A DNA stretch of 11,767 bases from Chloroflexota bacterium (GTDB lineage: Bacteria > Chloroflexota > Limnocylindria > Limnocylindrales > CSP1-4): contig JAJYDP010000095.1 in NCBI GenBank assembly GCA_021777365.1, positions 1 through 11,767 on the forward strand, written 5' to 3'. This document shows positions 1 to 6,344 of this stretch, in pieces (positions within the stretch are counted from its first letter, which is position 1; the number at the start of each line of letters is the position of its first letter). The notes below the pieces were generated by a model. It did not search any database, was not told where the DNA came from, and was given only the letters and a program-made list of their open reading frames with translations. The position numbers and the translations under genes are program-made.

Positions 1-2
1 AC

Positions 3-218
3 CTCGCCCTGCAGCCGCTGACGAATGCGCAGGCCGCCGACCTCCTGGAGGTCATCGAGGACCGCGCCGGGCGCCGCGCCACCATCGTTATAGCCAGCCA
101 GCTCCCCGTGGCCCACTGGCACGAGGCGCTGGGCGAGCCGACGCTCGCCGATGCGATCCTCGATCGTCTGGTCCACAGCGCCCATCGCCTCGAGTTGCGC
201 GGCGACTCGATGCGCCGT
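3..218 (+). pseudogene. istB: IS21-family helper ATPase IstB, C-terminal remnant
   Basis: The frame is already open at the left edge. It reads a segment typical of the IstB C-terminus: [13 protein letters not shown], then [20 protein letters not shown], then a [12 protein letters not shown] end. IstB is the DnaA-like AAA+ helper that works with the IstA transposase in IS21-type transposition. The Walker motifs and N-terminal half lie outside the window. No stop follows the usual IstB end: the frame stays open to position 500, through sequence unlike IstB, so the 3' end and presumably the right inverted repeat were lost at or soon after 218. I read this as the scar of an old IS21 insertion followed by deletion. 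The family call is firm; whether an intact element begins upstream cannot be seen. Confidence 0.85.
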
Positions 219-273
219 CCGAGGCCCGGGCGCGCCGGCCTGCCCGTGGGTCCCCGGATTGAGCTCGTCCGGA

Positions 274-771
274 ATGCTCTTGCACCCGATCCTCGCTCGC
301 CCCGCGGCGCCCATCCGCGCCTTCGGTGGCGCGGTCCAACGGACGCTCGCCGATCTTCGCGTCGCCATCGTCGGTTGCGGAGGCACCGGATCGTCCGTCG
401 CCGAGCAGCTGGTTCGCCTCGGCGTCCGCGATCTCGTCCTCGTCGATCCGGATCGACTCGCGGTGAGCAACCTTACCCGGGTCTACGGATCCGGACCTGA
501 CGATGTTGGCGAGCTGAAGGTTGACATCGCGGCTCGCCACCTGAGAGGGATCGCACCAGAACTCCGAGTCGAGACTGTCCCGCTGTCCATCACGGTCGAA
601 GCCGCGGCTCGCCGACTCGGGGCCGTCGACGTTGTCTTCGGCTGCACCGATGACAACGCCGGGCGGCTCGTCCTCTCTCACGTTCCGACGTTCCTCCTGG
701 CCCCGGTCCTCGATCTGGGCGTCCTGCTCTCCGATTCGCAGGGGCGGCTGGAGGGCATCTGCGGTCGGGTT
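274..771 (+). pseudogene. ThiF/HesA-family E1-like adenylyltransferase, internal fragment
   Basis: Frame 1 encodes about 166 residues matching the adenylation domain of ThiF/MoeB/HesA-type E1 enzymes. These activate the C-terminal glycine of ubiquitin-like or sulfur-carrier proteins with ATP. Counting from the ATG at 274, the nucleotide-binding loop GCGGTGSS is at residues 34-41, the acidic strand end LVLVDPD at 54-60, NLTRVYG at 66-72, and CTDDNAGR with the conserved aspartates at 124-131. Similarity stops at about RLEGICGRV (position 771). The part that normally carries the CxxC zinc ligands and catalytic cysteine is absent. No good ribosome site precedes 274, and the 5' side abuts the IstB remnant. 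It is therefore truncated at both ends and almost certainly inactive. The NLTRVYG and GRLEGICGRV segments resemble E1 proteins found beside JAB/E2-like genes, but no such partner is present here. Confidence 0.7.
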
Positions 772-839
772 CAGCAGCGGTCGGACAGCGAACACGTGGG
801 CGCCGACGCAGCACATCGGGAGCTTGCTGGCGGTGCCGG
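772..839. other. Unassigned stretch after the E1 fragment
   Basis: Between the end of E1 similarity and the hairpin at 840 no frame looks like a known protein. It may be the other side of the deletion or insertion that truncated the E1 gene. I see no clear insertion-sequence end. Confidence 0.4.
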
Positions 840-862
840 ACGGCCCTGTAAACGAGGGCCGT
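840..862 (+). terminator. Terminator-like hairpin before the ars-type operon
   Basis: A perfect 8-bp inverted repeat, ACGGCCCT (840-847) and AGGGCCGT (855-862), encloses the loop GTAAACG. It is followed by a short TTT inside GTTTGCG. The stem is GC-rich, but the U-tract is too short for a textbook intrinsic terminator. It lies between the E1 remnant and the TauE gene, so it could insulate the operon from upstream transcription. Confidence 0.5.
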
Positions 863-870
863 TTGCGTCT

Positions 871-912
871 ACGACATCTCATGTCGTGTTGACACACTGC
901 CGCATGAGATGT
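871..912. promoter_or_regulatory. Nested inverted repeats, candidate ArsR-type operator
   Basis: Two overlapping palindromes are visible. ACGACAT (871-877) and ATGTCGT (881-887) are separated by CTC. ACATCTCATG (874-883) is repeated inverted as CATGAGATGT (903-912). A consensus -35 hexamer TTGACA lies between the long arms at 889-894. The second arm overlaps the start codon of the TauE gene at 909. ArsR-family dimers bind inverted repeats over promoters, and an arsR gene is the second gene of the operon, so autoregulation is likely. No convincing -10 box lies 16-18 bases after TTGACA, and one there would place transcription start just past the ATG, so the promoter assignment is weaker than the repeat itself. 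Confidence 0.5.
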
Positions 913-1664
913 TACTCCTGTCCGTCCTCACGGTCCTTCTGTTCGGTCTGTCGTTCCTCTCGGGGATGCTCGGCCTCGGGGTCGCCTTCGTCGCCGTTCC
1001 GGTGCTCGGGCTGTTCGGGTTCGACCTGAAGGACGTCATCCAGCCGTGGACCCTGCTGCTCAACGGGCTCACCGCGATCAGCGGGGCCATCGCCTTCTGG
1101 CGGGCCGGCATGGTCGACTGGCGGAGCGCCCTGCCGCTGGTCCTCATCACCACCATCGGCGCGCCGATCGGCGTGTGGCTCCTGCAGTACGCCTCCACCG
1201 ATCAGGTCTGGTGGCTCTACGTGGCGGTCCTCGTCTTCCTCGCCGCGCGCATGCTGCTGCCCAAGGGCAAGAGCACCGAGGACCTCGCCTCGATCACGGA
1301 CCGCTCCCGGGTCGAAGCCGGAGCCGCGGCGGCGCCCATCTCGGTGTTCGCGGGCTTCCTCGGCGTGGGGCCCGGGTTCCTGCTCATGCCGACGCTCACC
1401 CTGGTGGGCTACTCGGCGCGCCTGGCCGCCGCCACGAACAGCGTAGCCGTGACGCTGCCGTCCTTCTCGGCGTTTGCGGGCCACCTGGGGTCGGCGACAT
1501 TCGACTGGCCGACGGTCATCGTGACCTCGATCGCCGCGGTGATCGGCGCCTGGCTCGGGGCGCGCTTCACGGCGGGGAAGGTCAAGAGCGCCACCCTCTC
1601 GCGCATCTTCGCCATCGCCCTCGTGGCGCTCGCCCTGCAGCGCGCCTGGATCCTCCTGGGATGA
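909..1664 (+). CDS. TauE/SafE-family permease, first gene of the ArsR operon
   Basis: A 251-residue polytopic membrane protein of the TauE/SafE (TSUP) family, whose known members export sulfite, sulfoacetate or related small anions. The two halves each open with the family's glycine-rich helix: FLSGMLGLGVAFVAVP near residues 18-33 and FAGFLGVGPGFLLMPTL near 146-162. These are split by a polar loop (LLPKGKSTEDLASITDRS) near 115-132. About seven to eight membrane segments are expected, and the length is normal. The ATG at 909 is the only start that keeps the first helix intact, but no strong ribosome site precedes it, so a leaderless or weakly translated start is possible. Its stop overlaps the arsR start (ATGA at 1661-1664), indicating translational coupling. 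The substrate is unknown; the arsenic-type neighbours allow a role in thiol or arsenic detoxification rather than sulfite export. Confidence 0.85.
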   Translation: MLLLSVLTVLLFGLSFLSGMLGLGVAFVAVPVLGLFGFDLKDVIQPWTLLLNGLTAISGAIAFWRAGMVDWRSALPLVLITTIGAPIGVWLLQYASTDQVWWLYVAVLVFLAARMLLPKGKSTEDLASITDRSRVEAGAAAAPISVFAGFLGVGPGFLLMPTLTLVGYSARLAAATNSVAVTLPSFSAFAGHLGSATFDWPTVIVTSIAAVIGAWLGARFTAGKVKSATLSRIFAIALVALALQRAWILLG

Positions 1665-2017
1665 ACACCCTCGCCGTGTCCGGCGCCGGCGCCCCGGCCG
1701 AGCCGGTCTGCCGGACCGACCTGCCGGTCCCCGATGTGCACAGGCCGGTTGGGGTTGCGGCGCTCCTCTGCGACCACACGCGTTCGACCATCCTGGCCAT
1801 GCTGCGGGCGGGCCCGGCCTGCGTCTGCGAGATGGCCGGCGCGCTCGGGGAACGACCCAACAACGTCAGCAATCACCTGGCGCGCCTGCGGGAGGCGGGC
1901 CTGGTGCGGGCCGTTCGCAACCCGGTGGACGCGCGCTGGGTCTACTACGAGCGCGACGAGGCCGCCTGTGCGGGGGCCCTGGAGACTCTGCGGGAACTGC
2001 TGGAGCCGTCGGCATGA
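1661..2017 (+). CDS. arsR: ArsR/SmtB-family As(III)-type transcriptional repressor
   Basis: A 118-residue winged-helix repressor. The motif CVCEM (Cys54, Cys56) sits at the start of the helix before the DNA-recognition helix. This matches the ELCVCDL-type arsenite/antimonite site of ArsR proteins, where As(III) binding releases DNA. The helix-turn-helix follows at about residues 60-78 (RPNNVSNHLARLREAGLV), then a wing ending in WVYYE. Further cysteines at 17, 37 and 103 could add a ligand; the 30-residue N-terminal extension with Cys17 is longer than in the shortest ArsR proteins. The gene overlaps the upstream permease by four bases and the downstream thioredoxin-like gene by four (ATGA at 2014-2017). 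It probably represses its own operon through the inverted repeats at 871-912. The family call is secure; arsenic specificity rests on the Cys-Val-Cys site and the ACR3 neighbour. Confidence 0.9.
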   Translation: MNTLAVSGAGAPAEPVCRTDLPVPDVHRPVGVAALLCDHTRSTILAMLRAGPACVCEMAGALGERPNNVSNHLARLREAGLVRAVRNPVDARWVYYERDEAACAGALETLRELLEPSA

Positions 2018-2251
2018 CGCGCGTCGAGATCCTGGGGCTCGGCTGCTACCTCTGCTATCTGGTCGAACAGGCGGCGCGCGAGACCGTCGCGGTCTCTGGT
2101 ATCGAGGCGGAGGTGGTCAAGGTCACCGATTACGGCCGCATCCTCGCCCATGGAGTCATGCATACCCCCGGGGCTCGTCATTGACGGCCGCGTCGTCAGC
2201 GCCGGCCGCATCCCCACCCCCGCCGCCATCTCCGCCTGGCTTACCACCTGA
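2014..2251 (+). pseudogene. Small thioredoxin-like (MTH895-type) protein, one-base frameshift
   Basis: From the ATG at 2014 the protein reads a short thioredoxin fold: VEILGLGCYLCYLVEQAA, with the redox pair Cys11/Cys14, then IEAEVVKVTDYGRILAHGVM. The frame then runs into a premature TGA at 2182-2184, just after HTPGARH. Dropping one base in the CCCCCGGGG run at 2165-2173 restores HTPGLVIDGRVVSAGRIPTP and a natural stop at 2249-2251, giving 78 residues, the usual size. TPGLVIDG is the conserved cis-proline loop and central strand of the family. Such proteins often accompany ArsR and arsenic permeases and may act as reductants for arsenate or thiol complexes. As written the gene makes a 56-residue product lacking the last strands. 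The homopolymer context makes a sequencing or assembly indel a serious alternative to real decay. Confidence 0.85.
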
Positions 2252-2289
2252 TCGCCGGCGTTCCCGCAACGAACGCCAAGGAGCACCCG

Positions 2290-3315
2290 ATGCCCCACCT
2301 TCGCGCATTCCAGGAGCACCTCAACCGCTGGATGCTCCTCTACGTGGCCCTGGCCATGGCCCTGGGCCTGGCCATCGGCTACCCGGCGGCCTCGGCCGCC
2401 AAGGCGGCCAGCGCGACGATCGGTGGCCTCACCACGGTGGCGGTCTTCTTCATCGTGTACCCCATGATGATCAACGTGCGCTTCGAGGCCCTCGCACGCG
2501 CCGGGCGCAACCTGCGTGCGGTGGGCTTGGCGCTCGTCTTCAACTTCCTCTGGGCGCCGCTCTTCGGCTGGATGCTGGCGGCGGTGTTCATCCATGAACC
2601 CCTGCTCGCGCTGGGCTTCATGCTGGTGATGGTGGTGCCCTGCTCGAGCATGGCCATCGGCTACACCGGTCTCGCCAAGGGCGACCTCGAGCTGGCCACC
2701 GTGGTGGTGGCGTTGAGCTTCATCCTGGCCGTGGTGGCGGTGCCCGCCTGGATGCTGCTCTACGCCAGCAGCTACCACGTGCCGGTGCCGATCAACGATC
2801 TCATCACCTCGATCCTCACGGTGCTGATCGCGCCCATGATCCTGGGCTACCTGACCCGCTGGGCCCTGGTGCGCCGACTCGGGCAGGCCGGCTTCGCCAG
2901 GCTGCAGCCGCTCTTCCCGGCCCTCTCGCTGCTCGCCATGTACGCCATCGTGTTCCTCATCTTCTTCGGCAAGGCCACGCTTATCGTAAGCAAGTGGAGC
3001 ACCGTGCTGCTGCTCCTCGTGCCCAACGCGATCTTCATCGCGGTGACGCTCCTGCTCGTGACGTGGCTGGCCAAGCGCCTCGGCATGGGCTATGCGGAGA
3101 ACATGGCGCTCGCCTTCAGCAGCACCGGCAAGAACAACGGCACCGCGATCGCCATCGCCAGCAGCGCGTTCTCCCCCCTCGTGGCCATCCCGGCCGCCAC
3201 CATGCCGATCTTCCAGATCCTGCTGCTGGTCTTCTACCTGCGCTCCGCGCCCCGGGTGAAGACTTGGTTCGAGGGGCGGCGCGCGGCCGCGGTGGCCGCT
3301 CCGACGTCGGCCTGA
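2290..3315 (+). CDS. ACR3/BASS-type arsenite efflux permease
   Basis: A 341-residue inner-membrane carrier of the bile acid:sodium symporter superfamily, arsenic-resistance branch, with about ten hydrophobic segments. Diagnostic segments are VVPCSSMAIGYTGLAKGDLE (Cys118 right after a proline, matching the essential cysteine of ACR3 proteins) and ENMALAFSSTGKNNGTAIAI (about residues 270-289), a polar kinked motif in the C-terminal half. ACR3 proteins extrude As(III), sometimes Sb(III), using the proton gradient. AAGGAG at 2278-2283 is well placed for the ATG at 2290. The length is close to the family norm. The gene lies 38 bases after the thioredoxin-like gene and probably shares its transcript, so arsenite would induce export through ArsR. 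Some relatives are annotated only as bile acid:sodium symporters, so the substrate is inferred from Cys118 and the neighbours. Confidence 0.85.
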   Translation: MPHLRAFQEHLNRWMLLYVALAMALGLAIGYPAASAAKAASATIGGLTTVAVFFIVYPMMINVRFEALARAGRNLRAVGLALVFNFLWAPLFGWMLAAVFIHEPLLALGFMLVMVVPCSSMAIGYTGLAKGDLELATVVVALSFILAVVAVPAWMLLYASSYHVPVPINDLITSILTVLIAPMILGYLTRWALVRRLGQAGFARLQPLFPALSLLAMYAIVFLIFFGKATLIVSKWSTVLLLLVPNAIFIAVTLLLVTWLAKRLGMGYAENMALAFSSTGKNNGTAIAIASSAFSPLVAIPAATMPIFQILLLVFYLRSAPRVKTWFEGRRAAAVAAPTSA

Positions 3316-3395
3316 CCACGTCGCCCAGCTGAGGGTCTCCTGCGCCCCCTGCCTCTCCTTGTCGACACCCGCTGGCGCCCAACACGGAGCCTCCC

Positions 3396-3904
3396 ATGAC
3401 GCCGCCAAGTCATCCCGAGCCCATCGCGGTGCACGCAACACGCCGCGACGCCGACCGCCCAGCTCCAGGCCCGCGCCTGGAAGGCAACCTGGGCCATCAC
3501 CGGCACTCAGCCCGTGGATGCGGCGAAGCCCACGGCGGCACTCGTCGGCGCGCTGGCCGCCTGCCTGGTCTCGGGCATCCAGCTTGAGAGCGAGGCGGCC
3601 GGCCTGCGCATCGCCGCGATCGGGGTCATGGCCGAGGCCGCCCGTATCGTCGAACCGGCCGGCCCGCGCCTCGGCGACTTCCGGATCCCACGTGACGACC
3701 ACGAGCCCGTCGCTCGAGGCCGCGCTCCGGCCCTTGGTCGACGCGTGGGCCCACAACGGCACCGTCACCAGCACACTCAGGCTGCGCCAGCCCATCGCCA
3801 TCACGTGCGACGTGGTGCGGGCTCCGCAAAGTGCCCACGCCCTCGTGGCTACCATACCGGCCGGGGCGCCGGATTGGCCTTGCCCCGCTTTGACGGACAC
3901 CTGA
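3396..3904 (+). pseudogene. OsmC-family protein, two frameshifts
   Basis: Three frames must be joined to read one OsmC-like protein. The start MTPPSHPEPIAVHATRRDA comes from the ATG at 3396. A middle part begins at about 3454 (TAQLQARAWKATWAITGTQP, then AALVGALAACLVSGIQLESE, with the likely active cysteine at 3562-3564). A C-terminal part begins at about 3687 (HVTTTSPSLEAALRPLVDAW, then NGTVTSTLRLRQPIAITC) and stops at 3902-3904. The second break is fixed by one extra C in CCC at 3687-3689, giving GDFRIHVTTTSP; the first by one extra base near 3451-3458. OsmC/Ohr proteins reduce organic hydroperoxides using paired cysteines. The gene sits 80 bases after the permease and may once have ended the operon. 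As given it cannot make a full protein. Either the gene is decaying beside an insertion element or the sequence carries indel errors. Confidence 0.75.
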
Positions 3905-3929
3905 GATCGGCCGAGCAGGCCGGGAAGGG

Positions 3930-4244
3930 ATGTCCATCATGGTGGTCATGGAACCCGCCAAGCGACCGAGACGGTCGTTCACCGACGAATACAAGGGGCA
4001 GGTCGTCGAGCTCTGCCGGAGCGGCGAGCGCTCGATCGCCGCGGTCGCCCGCGATCTCGATCTCTCCAAGACGGCGGTCCGCCGCTGGGTCGCCCAGGCG
4101 GAGGTCAACGCCGGCCGCCGCGAGGGCTTGACGAGCGCCGAAGGCGAGGAGCTCGCCCGCCTGCGGCGGGAGAACCGGATCCTGCGCGAGGAGCGCGACA
4201 TCCTGAAGCGAGCAACGGCTTTCTTCGCCAGAGAGACCCGGTGA
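3930..4244 (+). CDS. IS3-family transposase OrfA
   Basis: A 104-residue protein matching IS3-family OrfA. A helix-turn-helix (FTDEYKGQVVELCRSG to LDLSKTAVRRWV, about residues 17-54) precedes a leucine-zipper-like stretch, LARLRRENRILREERDILKR, and the family's ATAFFARETR end. OrfA binds the element's ends and forms the N-terminal part of the fused OrfAB transposase. The ATG at 3930 directly follows AAGGG, so the ATG at 3942 or 3948 may be the true start. The stop overlaps the GTG of OrfB, which lies in the -1 frame as expected for IS3 elements that make OrfAB by frameshifting. It begins only 26 bases after the OsmC remnant, and no clear terminal inverted repeat is visible between them. OrfA looks intact, but the element cannot transpose because OrfB is truncated. 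Confidence 0.9.
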   Translation: MSIMVVMEPAKRPRRSFTDEYKGQVVELCRSGERSIAAVARDLDLSKTAVRRWVAQAEVNAGRREGLTSAEGEELARLRRENRILREERDILKRATAFFARETR

Positions 4245-4444
4245 GCGTCTACCCGTTCATCGCGGCGGAGAAGGCAGCAGAGCGCACGGTGGCGAAGGCC
4301 TGCGCCCTGATGGAGGTCTCTCGCTCCGCGTTCTATGTCTCGCATCGCCATGAGCCCGGCCCACGCGCCCGCGCGGACGCAGAACTCACGGGCACGATCG
4401 TCGAGATCCACCGCGCCAGTCGCGGCACGTATGGCTCGCCGCGG
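4241..4444 (+). pseudogene. IS3-family transposase OrfB, N-terminal remnant
   Basis: From the GTG at 4241 the product reads a typical OrfB N-terminus: MSVYPFIAAEKAAERTVAKA, CALMEVSRSAFYVSHRHEPG, then ELTGTIVEIHRASRGTYGSP. After PRI, at about residue 68, similarity ends. The downstream integrase-like DDE catalytic domain and the right inverted repeat are missing. The frame stays open and continues into an unrelated methyltransferase tail, ending at 4651. A deletion or illegitimate recombination has therefore removed some 200 transposase residues together with the 5' part of the neighbouring gene. The breakpoint is within a few codons of 4444-4450. Confidence 0.85.
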
Positions 4445-4447
4445 ATC

Positions 4448-4651
4448 ACGGCCCGCTTCCGCACGGGCGCCGAGCTGCGCGCGCGGACGGAGCAGGCGGG
4501 CATCTCGGTCGAGGCGGTCCGCGGTGCGGTCTACTACCCACCGGTCGGCACCGCTGCCCGCGTCCTGGCCCCGGTCGATGGATGGGCGGGCAGGCGGACG
4601 ACCGTGGGCGCGGCGTTCATCGCGCTGGCCGGGACGAAGGCACTGGGGTGA
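4448..4651 (+). pseudogene. Probable class I SAM-dependent methyltransferase, C-terminal remnant
   Basis: The last ~67 residues of the open frame read ARFRTGAELRARTEQAGISV, EAVRGAVYYPPVGTAARVLA, then GRRTTVGAAFIALAGTK. This pattern (TxxELRxxxExAGxxVExVRGAVYYPP, then a GRRTTxGAAFxAL strand) is what I recognise from the C-terminal end of class I SAM-dependent methyltransferases. The SAM-binding glycine loop is missing, so this is a remnant joined in frame to the truncated OrfB. An arsenite methyltransferase would fit the neighbourhood, but the cysteines that define that group are not in this part, so the substrate cannot be named. The stop overlaps a GTG at 4648 just before the chromate transporter gene, so the two were probably translationally coupled before the deletion. 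The call rests on motif memory without alignment. Confidence 0.55.
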
Positions 4652-5921
4652 GCCCACCGCACGGTCTTGGGGAGGCCGCGTCGAGCGGCCCGGCGGGGCG
4701 CTGCCGCGGCCCGCGGGGGATCACGGCGCGCCGCCCCCCGCGCGCCACCGGCCGAGCGCGATCGAGCTCTTCGGCGTCTTCTTCTGGATCGGCCTCACCT
4801 CGTTCAGCATGGCCATCCTGCAGAACTTGCGCACGGTGCCCGTGCGGCGCGGCTGGCTTGCCCGCGAGCAGATCGACGAGGGGCTCGGGCTGGTCCAGCT
4901 GTATCCCGGGGCGATGATGGTGGACCTCGTCGCCTACATCGGCTACCGGGTGCGGGGTGTGGCCGGCACGCTGGTCGCCACGACCGGGTTCGTGAGACCC
5001 GCGCTGGTGCTGATGCTGGCCCTCTCCTGGCTGTACACGAGCTATGGCGCCGCCCCCGGCATGGCGCAGTTCGTGGTGGGTCTCGATGCGATCGTCGTGG
5101 GCGTGATCGCGAGCGTGGCCGTCGACTTCGCGCTGCAGTACGCCGTGGGCCGGTTGCCGGCGCTCTTCGCGCTGGCCGGCTTCGCGCTGGTGGTGAGCGG
5201 CGCGAACGTCCTGTGGCCCGTGCTCGGCGGCCTGTTCGTGGGAGCCGTGGCGCTGCGCCCGGCCGCCCCGGTGGGCGCGGCGGTAGCCACGGCCGACGCG
5301 CCGGCGCTGGCGTGGAACCGCTTGGCCGTGGCGTGCCTGCCCGGGGCAGCGGTGGTGGCTGCGGTCGCCCCGGCCACGCTCGGCTCGGGAGCGCTGTCGA
5401 CCCTCGCGCTCGACATGGCCAAGGTCGGATCCGTCGCCTTCGGCAACGGCTCCACGATCATGCCCGTGCTCCAGCAGGACGTGGTGAACGGCCGGCACTG
5501 GCTCACGCTCCCCGAGTTCGGGGCCGCGATCGGTTTCGGGCAGATCACCCCAGGTCCCTTCCTCATTACCGCGACCTTCGTCGGCTACCGCGTGGCCGGC
5601 CTGTGGGGCGGGGTCCTTGCGACCGTCGCTATCTTCGCGCCCAGCGTGGCGATGACGACCGTCGCGGCCGAGCTCTATCCGCTGCTGCGCCGCCTGGTCT
5701 GGGTGAGAGGGGCGATCGCCGGGATCATGGCCGTCTTCGTGGGCCTCCTCGCCAGCGTTGCGCTGTCGCTCGGGCGCCCCCTGGCCGCGTCGTCTGCCGC
5801 GCTGGTGCTGCTCGCGTCGGCGTTCGTCGCGTTGCGGGTGGCGAAGTGGAACCTCCTCGTCATCTTCGGTGCGGGTCTCGGCGCCTGGGCGCTCTATCTC
5901 GTGCTCGGCGGCACGGGCTGA
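4578..5921 (+). CDS. chrA: ChrA-type chromate transporter, start uncertain
   Basis: A two-domain CHR-family membrane protein that exports chromate (taken up through sulfate carriers) from the cytoplasm. Clear homology starts at about 4761 with AIELFGVFFWIGLTSFSMAI. In the first domain, LGLVQLYPGAMMVDLVAYIG is followed by YRVRG. The second domain has VGSVAFGNGSTIMPVLQQDV, then GFGQITPGPFLITATFVGYR. The first domain has SFSMA where many relatives have SFGGP. No start codon lies in frame between 4581 and 4761. The ATG at 4578 would add some 60 odd, arginine-rich residues and overlap the methyltransferase remnant; the natural-looking GTG at 4648 is in another frame. The 5' end is therefore either shifted by an indel or initiates unusually. 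The body of about 387 residues matches full-length ChrA proteins and looks intact. Confidence 0.85.
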   Translation: MDGRAGGRPWARRSSRWPGRRHWGEPTARSWGGRVERPGGALPRPAGDHGAPPPARHRPSAIELFGVFFWIGLTSFSMAILQNLRTVPVRRGWLAREQIDEGLGLVQLYPGAMMVDLVAYIGYRVRGVAGTLVATTGFVRPALVLMLALSWLYTSYGAAPGMAQFVVGLDAIVVGVIASVAVDFALQYAVGRLPALFALAGFALVVSGANVLWPVLGGLFVGAVALRPAAPVGAAVATADAPALAWNRLAVACLPGAAVVAAVAPATLGSGALSTLALDMAKVGSVAFGNGSTIMPVLQQDVVNGRHWLTLPEFGAAIGFGQITPGPFLITATFVGYRVAGLWGGVLATVAIFAPSVAMTTVAAELYPLLRRLVWVRGAIAGIMAVFVGLLASVALSLGRPLAASSAALVLLASAFVALRVAKWNLLVIFGAGLGAWALYLVLGGTG

Positions 5922-5924
5922 ACA

Positions 5925-5937
5925 GGCCCGGCGGGCC
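5925..5937 (+). terminator. Short hairpin just after chrA
   Basis: GGCCC (5925-5929) and GGGCC (5933-5937) pair across a GGC loop three bases after the chrA stop. The stem is only five pairs and no T-run follows, so this is a weak terminator candidate. Confidence 0.25.
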
Positions 5938-6344
5938 GTCCGTGGACTCGCTCACCTGGGACATCGGGACGGCACCGCCGGCTCACTCGCCGCACGACCT
6001 CATCAGGCAGAGCGCAGGGCGGTTGCGGCGGTACGGACCGCTCGGCGGATGAACCGCCTCCCTCTACTCGTTCCGACCGGCGCTCCGGCGACTGCGGGCC
6101 ATTCGGCAGGGGCACAACGGGCTGCCCGACTCGGGCGAGCATCAGCCAAGGTTGTCACAGTACCTCCTGAGATGTTCCTCGCTCCGGCGACGAGCCACGG
6201 CGGGATCATGCATGCACCGGCGGGGAGGCAAAGGCCTGGCGCCCCACGCCTCCCCGCCTCCGTCGCCCAAACCAATCAAACGAGCGCCCGCGATATGTCT
6301 CAACCGATGACCGAGCATCCGGGCCGCCTGATCGTGCGACTCGC
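5938..6344. other. Long leader or intergenic region before the CDF gene
   Basis: About 400 bases hold no convincing gene. Frames here are short, lack family motifs and have no placed ribosome site. The region does contain a strong hairpin (6219-6258) and runs into a palindrome over the next start codon (6330-6350). A TTGTCA-like -35 near 6153 has no good -10 partner. It most likely carries the promoter and leader of the second gene run. Confidence 0.5.
6219..6258 (+). repeat. 11-bp-stem hairpin in the CDF leader
   Basis: GGCGGGGAGGC (6219-6229) is perfectly repeated inverted as GCCTCCCCGCC (6248-6258). The 18-base loop itself contains the small palindromes AGGCCT and GGCGCC. It lies about 90 bases before the CDF start. 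No T-run follows on either strand, so it resembles an operator or an RNA leader structure more than a classical intrinsic terminator. Confidence 0.6.

Noticed and set aside
274..771. An intact CBASS-, Bil- or ubiquitin-like conjugation system
   Set aside because: Only part of an E1 adenylation domain is present. No E2, JAB, ubiquitin-like or effector gene is in the window.
88..897. 269-residue minus-strand open frame across the E1 fragment
   Set aside because: The E1 motifs on the plus strand explain this region; the minus product has no recognisable domain.
1945..3900. 651-residue open frame on the minus strand
   Set aside because: It lies opposite the thioredoxin-like, ACR3 and OsmC genes. 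Its protein is dominated by H, E, R, G and Q with no membrane or domain motif, the usual shadow of GC-rich codon use.
4667..6052. 461-residue open frame on the plus strand overlapping chrA
   Set aside because: Arginine- and glycine-rich translation of the chrA region in another frame; chrA motifs are in the frame ending at 5921.
6168..6181. TGAGATGTT followed by CTC, also present near the TauE start (about 905-918)
   Set aside because: The similarity is short and not part of an inverted repeat at 6168, so it is probably chance rather than a shared operator.
5938..6344. A small gene, or a known NiCo or manganese riboswitch, before the CDF gene
   Set aside because: No frame has a family motif or ribosome site, and I could not match the conserved core of a known riboswitch by eye. 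Only the hairpin and palindrome are reported.
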